A DNA stretch of 64,000 nucleotides, taken from the NCBI RefSeq assembly GCF_000702265.1, contig NZ_JNKZ01000004.1, forward strand, positions 124,001 through 188,000, given 5' to 3'. The notes under the pieces were generated by a model. The model saw only the letters and a program-made list of their open reading frames with translations. It was not told the origin of the DNA and made no database searches. This stretch comes from Butyrivibrio sp. NC2002 (lineage in GTDB: Bacteria; Bacillota; Clostridia; Lachnospirales; Lachnospiraceae). Position 1 is the first letter of the stretch; each line of letters starts with the position of its first letter. Made by a program: the position numbers and the translations under genes. This document shows, in pieces, positions 51,645-60,134 of this stretch.

Positions 51645-52478
51645 CTATCTTAATATCTCATCTATTGTAGACACTGTACTAAAGCTTCCCGAATGCGTAG
51701 TTATTATTTCTTTCATAAGAGGAAGCTCGAAAAAGCTTATATAGCAGATAAGTGTATTATTTTCTCCTGCAATTGCTCCCCTTGAATCCATAATGGTACA
51801 GGTCTTATTGAGTTTATCCTTTATATCCTTAATGATTCCGTCCGGATCCTGCGTTATTATAGTCACCTGCTTAATAGCTTCGAAGTGATCGGTATAGTGA
51901 TCGATAACTGCAGTTGCAACTACATATACCAGCAGGCTAAGAAGCGCTGCAGTTGCATCGATGACAGCAAAGACCGTGATGTATACACAGGCATTAAAGA
52001 CAAGAAGTATCGGTGTCAGACTATAGTTGCGACCGGTTATATCCGAAAGCTTTTTTACAATGATATTGGCAAGGATCTCCGAGCCATCTATGCATCCGCC
52101 ATTTCTAAGGATAAGAGCAAGTCCTGCTCCCAAGATCGCACCGCCAAAAGCTACCGCCAGAAAATGTTCTGTATTAAGTTCAAAAGGAATTACTTCAAAG
52201 AATTCCAGTCCAACCATATAAACGACTGAGCCCACAGCAGCTTTTATCGTGAAATTTTTTCCAAGAAACAGATAGCCTGCAATTATAAACGGCAGAAAAA
52301 CAAACAAAACACATAACGAGAGTTGAAGTCCCGTCAGTTTACTTATAATGATGGCAACACCCGCTGTTCCATAGTCTATTGCATCGTTTGGAAGCAGTAT
52401 CAAAGCTACTGAAAAGCTCGCCATGATAGCCCCTATTATTATAAAAATATAAGACAAAATTCCGTGCTTTTTCTTCAT
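51645..52478 (-). CDS. YitT family membrane protein (DUF161-DUF2179)
   Basis: The 277-residue protein has five to six membrane helices (IIIGAIMASFSVALILLP, GTAVVAIIISKLTGLQ-like second part) and a C-terminal cytosolic DUF2179 domain with IKQVTIITQDPDGI and CTIMDSRGAIAGENNTLIC. The family is common in Firmicutes; the role is unknown, perhaps transport. The start at 52478 has GAGGAG seven bases upstream. The open frame continues through two hairpins in the leader, but no ribosome site supports a longer protein. Confidence 0.9.
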   Translation of the reverse strand: MKKKHGILSYIFIIIGAIMASFSVALILLPNDAIDYGTAGVAIIISKLTGLQLSLCVLFVFLPFIIAGYLFLGKNFTIKAAVGSVVYMVGLEFFEVIPFELNTEHFLAVAFGGAILGAGLALILRNGGCIDGSEILANIIVKKLSDITGRNYSLTPILLVFNACVYITVFAVIDATAALLSLLVYVVATAVIDHYTDHFEAIKQVTIITQDPDGIIKDIKDKLNKTCTIMDSRGAIAGENNTLICYISFFELPLMKEIITTHSGSFSTVSTIDEILR

Positions 52479-52508
52479 AAAGTTTGCTCCTCGTATATTA
52501 TGTATTGG

Positions 52509-52578
52509 CACGATTGCTCCGCAATCCTGCCCTATCGGTCGGAACCATTCCAAATCATGACTTCGTCATGATGGTTCC
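52509..52578 (-). promoter_or_regulatory. Two hairpins in the leader of the YitT gene
   Basis: GATTGC-TCC-GCAATC (within 52508-52527, extended by GGCA/TGCC) and ATCATGAC-TTC-GTCATGAT (52554-52572, flanked by GGAACC/GGTTCC) lie 30-100 bp upstream of the start at 52478. Neither has a T-run, so they may be a leader structure or binding sites. Confidence 0.4.
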
Positions 52579-52803
52579 TCCCTAAGTCTATATTGCTTAT
52601 ATTTTTCTTTTCACATCTTATATCCACAATCCTTCTTCCATCAACCCCACGCATAAATTCCTTTTTTATCAGTAAAACAGAAATCGCCGGCAAGAATTCA
52701 AAAATAATAAATTTTTCCCATACAGTTTATAAAGATTTTATGTATATGTAGTATACTTTCAAATAACAAATACAATATCTTGTAGTTCAAGGGAGGTTTT
52801 ACT

Positions 52804-52989
52804 ATGCGGGGAAATTGTTCTACAGGCAAAACATATTTGGAAAAAACTGCTCCCAGGATCGTGGATGCAGTTCGGATCAACAACCGTTATTTCGATATAG
52901 AAACAGTTAAAGAGAAAGCCGCCGGCATAATATCTATCTCAATGATATTAGCCTTTTTAGCAGCCTTCTCTTTTTTGTTCTTTATATGA
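52804..52989 (+). CDS. Small protein with C-terminal membrane helix
   Basis: The 61-residue protein starts MRGNCSTGKTYLEKTAPRI and ends in one hydrophobic helix (GIISISMILAFLAAFSFLFF). AGGGAGG is eight bases before the ATG, and a TATACT box lies about 50 bp upstream, so expression is likely. It is one of the few plus-strand genes here and is flanked by minus-strand genes. Tail-anchored small proteins like this often bind larger membrane partners, but no relative is known to me. Confidence 0.6.
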   Translation: MRGNCSTGKTYLEKTAPRIVDAVRINNRYFDIETVKEKAAGIISISMILAFLAAFSFLFFI

Positions 52990-53004
52990 TCAGAATATCT
53001 GTGA

Positions 53005-53691
53005 TCAATCCAAAATAGAATATTGCATGAGCTCATATTTTAGCTGTGTGCCTTCTCTGATTCCCTCAGGTAGAAGGGCTCTGGCAACGAGCTTTAGATC
53101 TTCTGATTCAATGTCAGTTCTCTTTAAATTAGCATAATCGCCATCAATACTTACTACTGTGTAATACCATGTTTCCATATTTTGCCTCTTTCTTCTCCAA
53201 TCTACTGCCCCGCATCTGGTACAGCGATAATTTCTGTAGTATTTTGTAAACTTGCTCATTCGTTTTCGGTAGATTGTTGCTCCACATCCACCGCATGTAA
53301 AAACGTACTTTACCGCCAGACTCTTTGGTTTGTAATTCTCTATACCCTTTTCATTGCCACTGGTCGTCCTTTTTATATTGTATCCGTATTCTTCATTCAT
53401 TTCCCTGGCATAGACTTTCCATTTGCCTGTATGCTTCATCCCTTCTTTACAGGTATGCAAAAGCTCATGGATCATAGTTTCTTTGCAGGCCTTTTCCGAA
53501 ATCCGATCATCTCTAAGAAGTCTGTCAGCAATTTGTATTGAATATGTCCCGTCAGTATTCTTTTTGCACTGTCCCCACATACTTCGTGCCCTGGTATTGA
53601 TCTTCCATTCCTTAATATTCCCTATCTCAATCCCTATATCAGCAACCTCTTCCATACACTCCTTCTTGAGTCTTTCAAAATCCTTCATCAT
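53005..53691 (-). CDS. SprT-like zinc metalloprotease domain protein
   Basis: The 228-residue protein has the zinc-protease motif H-E-L-L-H in ETMIHELLHTCKEGMKH with a downstream W-x-x-YAREMNEEYGY, typical of SprT/Spartan-type proteins, then a zinc ribbon (CGGCGATIY and CTRCGAVDW). SprT relatives cleave DNA-protein crosslinks, but bacterial ones are poorly studied. AGGA is nine bases before the ATG at 53691. The last 60 residues are an unassigned tail. Confidence 0.85.
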   Translation of the reverse strand: MMKDFERLKKECMEEVADIGIEIGNIKEWKINTRARSMWGQCKKNTDGTYSIQIADRLLRDDRISEKACKETMIHELLHTCKEGMKHTGKWKVYAREMNEEYGYNIKRTTSGNEKGIENYKPKSLAVKYVFTCGGCGATIYRKRMSKFTKYYRNYRCTRCGAVDWRRKRQNMETWYYTVVSIDGDYANLKRTDIESEDLKLVARALLPEGIREGTQLKYELMQYSILD

Positions 53692-53827
53692 TGTAATAAT
53701 TCCTACCATATTCCGCTATTATTTCAATATACTTATTCCCCACGGTAGCGAGCCTTTGTCAGGCTCCCTTTTCCATTTATCACTTTCCTCAACAAGAAGG
53801 TTCATTATTCATATTGTATCAGCCACA

Positions 53828-54163
53828 TTAGATGCCTATGATCGTAAACCTGTTTTCCCTCTTAAAGTTTTCCTGTACCCATACATCAGCTTCTGCATAT
53901 AACTCAAGACTCGTTATATCAGAATCGGGAATGTATTTTCTTACATTTTCCCAGTCTTCCATGGAAAATGCAGTTCCATGATACCTATCATATGTCGGAA
54001 CTGCATTCTTTAATGCTTCGTAGAATCCCAAATTCATAATAAGAATATCATCATCAAGATATATGGACTCATCATTCCAGAATGACTGCTCATCCCAGCT
54101 TCCTGAAAAAAACTCATGATAGCAGGTCCCTTTGCGTTCATCATTTGTAACAAAGAATTTCAT
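53828..54163 (-). CDS. Hypothetical acidic protein
   Basis: The 111-residue soluble protein is rich in Asp, Glu, Trp and Phe (SGSWDEQSFWNDESIYLDDD) and has no recognised family. GAGGA lies ten bases before the ATG. The following minus-strand gap to 53691 is 136 bp without other features. Confidence 0.6.
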   Translation of the reverse strand: MKFFVTNDERKGTCYHEFFSGSWDEQSFWNDESIYLDDDILIMNLGFYEALKNAVPTYDRYHGTAFSMEDWENVRKYIPDSDITSLELYAEADVWVQENFKRENRFTIIGI

Positions 54164-54205
54164 AATCTGATCATCCTCTTAATTACGTTTTTATTTAAAT
54201 ATTAT

Positions 54206-54240
54206 AACACCCACGGATCAATTTCCGTGGGTGTTTTTGG
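54206..54240. terminator. Terminator between 54247 gene and 53828 gene
   Basis: The perfect 12-bp stem AACACCCACGGA / TCCGTGGGTGTT lies just past the stop at 54247. A T-run follows on the plus strand (TTTTT) and only an A/T-rich stretch on the minus strand, but position suggests use for the minus-strand gene. Confidence 0.75.
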
Positions 54241-54246
54241 GGTTTA

Positions 54247-54921
54247 CTATATTTCTTGAATTCTTTTTCCAACCTCGTCATCAGCAGTTAGATCATAGAC
54301 CATCCTATAGCAATCAAGGGCCTGCTCCTTGTCGCCTGTATTGGCAGCTTCTTCTGCTGCCTTATACAACAGCGCAAGTGTTACGGAGTTGGCCTCTGTT
54401 GGGATCTTATTATCCCCAAGGATCTTCTGTATCTGAGGCAGGTCCTTATTTGAAATATCTCTGCCAACAGCCTTTTTAAGGAATTCCAGTTCAGCATCAG
54501 CCTGCTTGGATTCTTCAAAATATTTGCTATAGAGGTAACAAGCGGCAGAAATCTCCGGCTCATACTTTTCCAGATAATACCATCCAAGGTTTCTGTAATA
54601 AGCCGCAAGCTCTGCCCTTGTACAGCAGTAATTATAGGATTCTGTAGTATAGGAATATTCACCTTCAACATCGCCAAGCTGCTTACAGCAATGGATTACT
54701 CCAAGGATTGCTTCCATGTCCACAGGATTGTCAAAGTGCGCATCAAGGTACTCCTTTTGCGCACCGGAATAATTTCCGGCAAGTAACAGTTCTTTTGCCT
54801 TCTCCTTATGGGGAGTCAGTGTATCTTCTCCGGATATTTCATATTCATCCTTACCAAGGCAGTAATATTCATATAAAAACACTTCCGAGATATGCCTAAG
54901 GCAGATCTTTAATTTACTCAT
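54247..54921 (-). CDS. TPR-like helical repeat protein
   Basis: The 224-residue protein has several helix pairs of the tetratricopeptide type (KEKAKELLLAGNYSGAQKEY, RNLGWYYLEKYEPEISAACY, DKEQALDCYRMVYDL). It is probably a protein-binding scaffold. No signal peptide is present. It lies 26 bp after the AAA ATPase gene and is likely co-transcribed, though no known system joins them. Confidence 0.7.
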   Translation of the reverse strand: MSKLKICLRHISEVFLYEYYCLGKDEYEISGEDTLTPHKEKAKELLLAGNYSGAQKEYLDAHFDNPVDMEAILGVIHCCKQLGDVEGEYSYTTESYNYCCTRAELAAYYRNLGWYYLEKYEPEISAACYLYSKYFEESKQADAELEFLKKAVGRDISNKDLPQIQKILGDNKIPTEANSVTLALLYKAAEEAANTGDKEQALDCYRMVYDLTADDEVGKRIQEI

Positions 54922-54947
54922 ATCTATTAACCTCTTAGTCCATTACT

Positions 54948-55811
54948 TTATGACAGTAATTCCCCTTTATGATTTTCAAAAAAGTCAAAATATGTCCTTA
55001 CTCCCTCAAGATCTGTCCACTTCTTGATATCAACCGGGCATTCATCCAGATCATAAATCCTCGCCCCTTTAAGTGATAGCAAAAACGGTGAATGCGTAGC
55101 TATTATGAACTGACATCCAAAGAATCTGGATGAATTCTGGATGAACTCTAGCAGTTCAAGCTGCCTCTGAGGTGAGAGCGAGTTTTCAGGCTCATCCAGC
55201 AAATACAATCCATTGTCTTTTATCTTCTCAGAAAAATACTGCAGAGCACTTTCTCCATTACTATGCTCAATGATGTTATTTCCAATAGCATCTCTTACAT
55301 ATTTTGACTGCGTTTTGGATCTTGCATCTACAATTTTCTTAAGCTGCTCATAATCGTCCAGTGACCTCATCTGAAACTTTGAATGCTTATTCTCAATCCA
55401 TTCATCAAAAACCTGCTCTCTTTTACGATCAACACCATCGTTGAGTGCTCTTAGGTTAAGCATGAAATCAAACACATCATCACTGGTTATCATTCTGATC
55501 TCTTTAGGGCTTCCCTCATATGTCATCTCATAATCACACATACCTATGTAATCCCCAAAGAAACTACTTCTGTTAAATAATGTATCCCTCTCCGCCTTAA
55601 GTTTCTCTGCCATAATATTCAGTGCAGTGCTTTTTCCTGATCCATTGTTTCCATACAGAATCGTTATCTCTGAAAAAGATAATTCTCGCAGCAGATTCTC
55701 AGCAAACACGCCAAACGGGTAAAAGGATGCATAGCACGTTCTTCTTATGTCATTAACAAACTGTTCTTCAGCTTCCACTCCCGGGAAATGAAACGAATCT
55801 ATATATCGCAT
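54948..55811 (-). CDS. AAA ATPase, ABC-like (AAA_21 type)
   Basis: The 287-residue protein has Walker A YGNNGSGKST (about 53-62), an ABC-signature-like segment (HSNGESALQYF), Walker B GLYLLDEPENSLSP and the H-loop IIATHSPFLL. This layout is that of the small single-domain ATPases found in many Firmicutes, including some abortive-infection modules; no partner nuclease is seen beside it. Its start lacks a clear ribosome site. Confidence 0.85.
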   Translation of the reverse strand: MRYIDSFHFPGVEAEEQFVNDIRRTCYASFYPFGVFAENLLRELSFSEITILYGNNGSGKSTALNIMAEKLKAERDTLFNRSSFFGDYIGMCDYEMTYEGSPKEIRMITSDDVFDFMLNLRALNDGVDRKREQVFDEWIENKHSKFQMRSLDDYEQLKKIVDARSKTQSKYVRDAIGNNIIEHSNGESALQYFSEKIKDNGLYLLDEPENSLSPQRQLELLEFIQNSSRFFGCQFIIATHSPFLLSLKGARIYDLDECPVDIKKWTDLEGVRTYFDFFENHKGELLS

Positions 55812-55976
55812 CTTCTATATTTTTCCAATTACTATTTCAATGATCTCATCTATTTTCATTTTTCTTTCATCCTCTTCCTAAAAAACCATAGCAGTGCTTT
55901 TCATTTCCATTCAAACTTCATAATAGCTCCTCCAAATATCTGATTCCCCACTCATTTTTCACTCATTCAATTATAG

Positions 55977-56018
55977 TAAAAAATGGAATCCAGTACTACA
56001 TGAATCACCAGATTCCAT
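55977..56018 (-). terminator. Terminator-like hairpin in the gap upstream of the AAA gene
   Basis: ATGGAATC / GATTCCAT with a 20-base loop is followed by six T on the minus strand. It lies 170 bp before the AAA gene, so it would stop read-through from upstream. Confidence 0.65.
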
Positions 56019-56129
56019 TATCTATTCACGGTTTTTCAGGCAGCCAGCTCATTCCCTGGCCTGTCGCCCTGTTGTCCCCTCCGCAGTATAAAAAACATAA
56101 ATGATCGTCATATCTTTGAATTTATAGCG

Positions 56130-56360
56130 TCTACGTGACATGCTACTCTTAATTTATTGCAGTTCACGTAGAAATAAGCAGATATTTAGACAAATTACGT
56201 GAGGATAGGTTTTCTTAAAGGGTGGTATCGCGTAGAGTGGCTGAAATATTTAGACGAATTACGCGAGGAAAGGTCTTTTAAAAGGTGGTATCGCGTAGAG
56301 TGGCTGAAATATCATTGCGAAACTACCTGATAATAGTCTAAAAGATAAAGCTGTGTCACG
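56130..56360. repeat. CTACGTGA palindromic elements, cluster 1, with a 64-bp tandem duplication
   Basis: TCTACGTGA (56130-56138) pairs with TCACGTAGA (56164-56172). Two 64-bp direct copies (56182-56245 and 56246-56309, about 8 differences) each carry ATTACG[T/C]GAGG and ATCGCGTAGAG. A final CACGTAG lies near 56355. The same words occur at 59173-59199 and 60558-60735. Confidence 0.75.
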
Positions 56361-56441
56361 TAGATGTTTGCATTGAACCTGCATTGGACAATTCTTATCT
56401 AAATGACAATGACTGTGAATAGTTACTGATCCTTATACTTG

Positions 56442-56480
56442 TAAAAAAATAAAACGATGAAGAAAAATTTTCCTCATCGT
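56442..56480 (-). terminator. Terminator of the XRE zinc-ribbon gene
   Basis: ACGATGA / TCATCGT, extended by complementary GAAAA and TTTTC, is followed on the minus strand by TTTTATTTTTTT, 58 bp past the stop at 56538. Confidence 0.85.
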
Positions 56481-56537
56481 CTTATTTCCATACTTCTATC
56501 TCATTTTGGAATAGAGGTTATTCATGCAAATAAAGCC

Positions 56538-57302
56538 TTATCTTTTCTTATACAGAACAAGTTCCGGATTTGCGCCCTCTGCCTCATATGTGCATATTAA
56601 AATAAAATCCATATTTGCAAGGATCCCAAAACATCTGTCTCCGCCAAACTCTGACTCAAGCTGGTTTCCAAGATATGTTACATTGTCGTCCAGGAATTTC
56701 ACCTTTGCTCCGCTTGGTAATGGATATTCAAGATTAACATAACTGCCTACCAGCGCATTGAGCTTTTCTACCCTTGGCAAACCTTCAATATGAAGATCAT
56801 TGATCTCTTCTATCAGCTGTTTCTTAAAAGCTTCAAACTGCCCATCATCACTGAGTTCTTCGTACCTTTTCCAATACTCCAGTTTAGGGAGTTCCTGCTT
56901 CAGATATTCACGTGCCTGATCCTCGGTAAAGTTCTCATTAACCATGTTAGGAATGCATACTTCTATGAGATTATCCATGTCGCTGTATGTATAGGTTCCA
57001 TCTGCATAGCACCATTTACAGTAATCCTCATTAAGAGATCCGTCTTTGTTTCTTCCGATAATTGAATCATCAAGCGGCATTCCACAGCACTGACATATCA
57101 TTTTATGCGGTGAGCCAAGTAATGTGTTTATAGAAACATCGTAAAGGTTAGACAAAAGTTTTAACGTCTCAGTGTTCGGGACTGTATCTCCATTTTCCCA
57201 TCGTGAAACAGCCTGACGAGTCACGAAGACCTTTTCAGCCAGATCATCCTGAGACATATTATTCTTTGCTCTAAGCTCAAATAAAACGTCTTTCGTATTC
57301 AT
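56538..57302 (-). CDS. XRE-family regulator with zinc ribbon
   Basis: The 254-residue protein has an N-terminal HTH (NMSQDDLAEKVFVTRQAVSR, WENGDTVPNTETLK), a zinc ribbon with the pairs CQCCG and CKWC (about 70-95), and a C-terminal half that may bind a ligand (LGNQLESEFGGDRCFG). This HTH/zinc-ribbon type is common in Lachnospiraceae and regulates unknown targets. A strong GAGGAGGG site precedes the ATG. Confidence 0.85.
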   Translation of the reverse strand: MNTKDVLFELRAKNNMSQDDLAEKVFVTRQAVSRWENGDTVPNTETLKLLSNLYDVSINTLLGSPHKMICQCCGMPLDDSIIGRNKDGSLNEDYCKWCYADGTYTYSDMDNLIEVCIPNMVNENFTEDQAREYLKQELPKLEYWKRYEELSDDGQFEAFKKQLIEEINDLHIEGLPRVEKLNALVGSYVNLEYPLPSGAKVKFLDDNVTYLGNQLESEFGGDRCFGILANMDFILICTYEAEGANPELVLYKKR

Positions 57303-57423
57303 ATGAATCCCTCCTCTACTATTATTCTAATACGGAGTTATTCATAATACACGCAACTTGTTGTTGCTTCTGTTCTTGCAATAATTTGCAAAAGCCTCGC
57401 TGTAACCCGGTATCGTTATTATT

Positions 57424-58128
57424 TCACCACTTCTTTTTACACCCAAGCAGCGTGCGAAGTTCATCCTCGTCCATCCGTGGCAAAGCCTTCCGTATATGCT
57501 TTATTATCCTGTCCAATGATTCCTCAGGGCTTCTCTTATAGGCTGACCTACACAGCTTATCACCCCTGTAGTTTTCAGCTATATCATATCGGCAGTTGCC
57601 CCATCCATATTCATCACCGCTCTTACGCTTGCTGTATTCGTAATCTACCGGCACAACATAAGTCTGCATCTGAAGTCTGGTGATTACTGTCTCAAAGCCC
57701 TTATTGCCACCTTTTTTATAGTTAAGGCCGTTCTTGATCTCTCTGGTAAGCGTTGCCCCCGACCCGTTAATGAAATCTACAACTCCCTTATCCTTGTAAG
57801 CGGCAATCCCATCATCAAACCTCGCATCAAAGTCATAACCATCACGCCTGTAGTTGCAGAAATCAGGCCATAGTTTCATGCTGATAAAGCCTGCCTTTTT
57901 CTCAAAAAACTTGCCGTAGACAAGCTCCTTTTCTCTTAGGACTTCTCCCTTCCAATCCCAGGCATCCCAATGGACTCTGCCCTTCCATCGTCCCTGGTAC
58001 CATGCTTCGTACGAAACATTTTCCTCAAGTGAAAATCCTTCTATCCTACAGGAAAAAAATGGCAAAAATCCTATTTCATTAACAAGGTCTACTAGATCAC
58101 TTCTCTTTCTGATTTCGTCAATAATCAT
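57424..58128 (-). CDS. Conserved hypothetical protein (AlkZ-related?)
   Basis: The 234-residue protein is rich in Trp, Tyr and Lys (AWYQGRWKGRVHWDAWDW, FCNYRRDGYDFDARFDD, GNKGFETVITRLQMQTYV). It resembles proteins often annotated as AlkZ-related (winged-helix DNA glycosylase-like) in Firmicutes; I recall this only loosely, so the function is uncertain. GGCGGGG is close to the ATG. It lies alone between the XRE gene and the riboswitch. Confidence 0.6.
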   Translation of the reverse strand: MIIDEIRKRSDLVDLVNEIGFLPFFSCRIEGFSLEENVSYEAWYQGRWKGRVHWDAWDWKGEVLREKELVYGKFFEKKAGFISMKLWPDFCNYRRDGYDFDARFDDGIAAYKDKGVVDFINGSGATLTREIKNGLNYKKGGNKGFETVITRLQMQTYVVPVDYEYSKRKSGDEYGWGNCRYDIAENYRGDKLCRSAYKRSPEESLDRIIKHIRKALPRMDEDELRTLLGCKKKW

Positions 58129-58236
58129 ATCCCCGCCTTACTTCATTCCTTTGATACTACGTTCTTAATAAGCTCATTATATATTATTTGACAAAAAACG
58201 TGTCTGGATTACAATAATATTTAACTAGATTCGAAA

Positions 58237-58320
58237 GACGCCAGTTGCTACCGAGTAACTGGGACAACGTCATTTCTCTATCGTTAGGTCTTAGCAGATA
58301 GGGAAATGGCGATTTTTATT
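58237..58320 (+). ncRNA. Riboswitch-like leader with terminator, upstream of gdx (probable guanidine riboswitch)
   Basis: GACG (58237-58240) pairs with CGTC (58268-58271) around a 9-bp hairpin (CCAGTTGCT / AGTAACTGG, loop ACCG) and the unpaired GACAA. The same CGTC is the 5' end of a 15-bp terminator stem (58268-58282 with 58297-58311) followed by ATTTTTATT. The two stems exclude each other, so ligand binding should prevent termination. The downstream guanidinium exporter makes guanidine the likely ligand; the fold seems closest to the small mepA (guanidine-IV) class, but the class call is uncertain. Confidence 0.65.
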
Positions 58321-58336
58321 ATACGGAGGTTTTATA

Positions 58337-58657
58337 ATGCAGTGGATCATTTTGTTACTAGCCGGTCTTTTTGAAGTAGGCTGGGCGATCGCCATGAAAT
58401 ATTCAAATGGTTTCACAGTTCTTTTTCCATCTGTAATTACAGTTGTGGGCTACATAGCCAGTGCCATCTTCTTGTCATTGGCGCTCAGGAACCTGCCTCT
58501 TGGCACGGCTTATGCCATGTGGACTGGGATGGGAATTGTCGGGACTTCGCTTCTTGGAGTTTTCCTTTTCCAGGAAAAACTGTCAATCCCTCAAGCAATA
58601 TGTGTTATCCTTATTTTAGTTGGAATTATTGGTCTCAAATTACTTGCGAAAGAATGA
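58337..58657 (+). CDS. gdx: SMR-family guanidinium exporter (Gdx/SugE)
   Basis: The 106-residue protein has four membrane helices and the family motif AGLFEVGWAIAMKYSNGF with the proton/substrate-binding Glu13, followed by GTAYAMWTGMGIVGTSLLG, which identifies the Gdx (SugE) branch rather than EmrE. It exchanges guanidinium ion for protons as an antiparallel dimer. Expression is probably turned on by the riboswitch just upstream. GGAGG is seven bases before the ATG. The next gene starts 13 bp after it. Confidence 0.93.
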   Translation: MQWIILLLAGLFEVGWAIAMKYSNGFTVLFPSVITVVGYIASAIFLSLALRNLPLGTAYAMWTGMGIVGTSLLGVFLFQEKLSIPQAICVILILVGIIGLKLLAKE

Positions 58658-58669
58658 GGTTATAAAGAT

Positions 58670-59146
58670 ATGTTCAGAAAAATGAGAAGATTCGCTCAGC
58701 AGATATCTGAGGAAAAGTGCATAGAAATTTTGAAAAATGAACCCAGAGGCGTTTTATCAGTTCTTGGAGAAGACGGCTACCCATATGGCATGCCGATGGA
58801 TCACTGGTACTGTGAGGAAGACGGCAAGCTCTACTTCCATGGTGCCAAGGAGGGCCATAAGCTTGATTCCATAAAGGCTTGTGACAAGGTAAGCTACTGT
58901 GTTTATGATGAAGGATATCGCAAAGAAGGCGAGTGGGCACTCAACATCAATAGTGTCATCATCTTTGGTCGTATGAAGCTGGTTGAGGATCCCGAGAAGG
59001 CAAAAGAAATCTGCACCCACCTATGCCGAAAGTTTACCGATGATGAGGAATACCTTCAGAAAGAGCTAAAAAATGCCCTGCCACGGGTCCAGTGTCTTGA
59101 ACTGACTCCGGAACACATGACAGGGAAACTTGTCAATGAATCATAG
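58670..59146 (+). CDS. Pyridoxamine 5'-phosphate oxidase-like flavoprotein
   Basis: The 158-residue protein has the split-barrel FMN-binding pattern (RGVLSVLGEDGYPYGMPMDH, KLYFHGAKEGHKLDSI, KVSYCVYDEG), close to the Nim/PNPOx-like group. Members reduce nitro compounds or act on unknown small molecules. It is in one operon with gdx, so it may be controlled by the riboswitch; any link to guanidine is inference. Confidence 0.88.
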   Translation: MFRKMRRFAQQISEEKCIEILKNEPRGVLSVLGEDGYPYGMPMDHWYCEEDGKLYFHGAKEGHKLDSIKACDKVSYCVYDEGYRKEGEWALNINSVIIFGRMKLVEDPEKAKEICTHLCRKFTDDEEYLQKELKNALPRVQCLELTPEHMTGKLVNES

Positions 59147-59172
59147 ATTCCATTTTGCTTCAATTTTTGTTC

Positions 59173-59199
59173 CTACGTGAGGTCATTTGCCTCGCGTAG
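59173..59199. repeat. CTACGYGAGG palindrome, cluster 2
   Basis: CTACGTGAGG (59173-59182) and CCTCGCGTAG (59190-59199) form a 10-bp stem with one G-U type pair and a 7-base loop in the gap between convergent genes. No T-run follows. Confidence 0.7.
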
Positions 59200-59240
59200 A
59201 CAACATACAGCACTTCTTTAACAAGCCATTTTGGGGCGTA

Positions 59241-59585
59241 TCAGAAATTGCTTCCATTCCATCCCCAGTCTTCCGTTCCAAAATAACAGATGTATATGTG
59301 GTCAGGTGCAATTCCCAGGATATCCCCATAAATTCCTGTCAGTTCTTTTGTCACCTTTGCGTATGTGTCTGAAGAAGCACCTCCATAAATCTTAACCTCA
59401 ATGAATGCAGTGGGCTGAGAATCATCGCCTCTAAAATACATAGGAACACCACCCTCGATTGCGAGCATGAGCCAGTTCTCACTCTTTCCCGGGATTATCG
59501 ATATAGCCTCTCCAAGGCGCTCCTTTATCAGAGTCTCTTTCTCCTTTGATACTGTTACATTTGTCTTTGTTGAAATAAATGGCAT
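59241..59585 (-). CDS. MIF-type tautomerase-like protein
   Basis: The 114-residue protein begins MPFISTKTNVTVSKEKE, with the catalytic Pro1 after Met removal, and has the segment LMLAIEGGVPMYFRG typical of the macrophage migration inhibitory factor/phenylpyruvate tautomerase family. The GGAGG site lies six bases before the ATG. The natural substrate in bacteria is unknown. Confidence 0.88.
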   Translation of the reverse strand: MPFISTKTNVTVSKEKETLIKERLGEAISIIPGKSENWLMLAIEGGVPMYFRGDDSQPTAFIEVKIYGGASSDTYAKVTKELTGIYGDILGIAPDHIYICYFGTEDWGWNGSNF

Positions 59586-59684
59586 GTTATTTCCTCCTTC
59601 TTATAATCTAAGTTTCTTAACTTTATTCATAATACCGGGAAGCCGGTCTTCCGAAAAAAATGAATCTGCATTCTCATTTTAGTA

Positions 59685-60098
59685 CTACTCATTCTTATCA
59701 GCCATTGCTGCAGAGATCTTAGGAATAAGTATCAGGTCAGCAGGAAGCCAGTTGACACTCCTAAGGCTACAGATATCAAGCCACTTTGCCGCCTCATGTT
59801 CCAACAGCTTTAACTCCCCTTCAGCTACTGTCGCCCAGTAACAGTTCATATGAAGATGAAAAGTCTCATAATCATAATCTATGACATCAATAAGGTCATG
59901 AACCTCGATCTTTGCATCAAGCTCCTCTTCTATTTCACGAACCAATGCCTGCTCCGGTGATTCACCTTCTTCTATCTTTCCTCCGGGAAATTCCCAGCCA
60001 TCCTTATATTCCCCATAACCTCGCTGGGTTGCAAATATCTTTGTCTTTTCCTCATATTTGTCGCATATTACTGCTGCTACTACATTTACTGATTTCAT
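59685..60098 (-). CDS. NUDIX hydrolase (MutT-like)
   Basis: The 137-residue protein carries a full Nudix box (GGKIEEGESPEQALVRE followed by IEEEL), after GWEFPGG, which is the form found in 8-oxo-dGTP diphosphatases (MutT). It would remove oxidised nucleotides. GGAAG lies upstream. It is 36 bp after the ArsC-like gene, likely in one operon. Confidence 0.92.
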   Translation of the reverse strand: MKSVNVVAAVICDKYEEKTKIFATQRGYGEYKDGWEFPGGKIEEGESPEQALVREIEEELDAKIEVHDLIDVIDYDYETFHLHMNCYWATVAEGELKLLEHEAAKWLDICSLRSVNWLPADLILIPKISAAMADKNE

Positions 60099-60134
60099 TT
60101 TTTTACTTCCGATTCCAGAGGTCTGTTTTTATCA

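Larger units (their letters stand above)
55812..56537. other. 726-bp gap with terminators and repeats
   Basis: No gene with a ribosome site was found. It holds a terminator-like hairpin (55977-56018), palindromic CTACGTGA elements with a 64-bp tandem duplication (56130-56360), and the terminator of the XRE gene (56442-56480). Stretches 55812-55976 and 56019-56129 show nothing evident. Confidence 0.7.

Noticed and set aside
52698..52883. Minus-strand open frame opposite the 61-residue gene
   Set aside because: No ribosome site; it overlaps the promoter and start of the better supported plus-strand gene.
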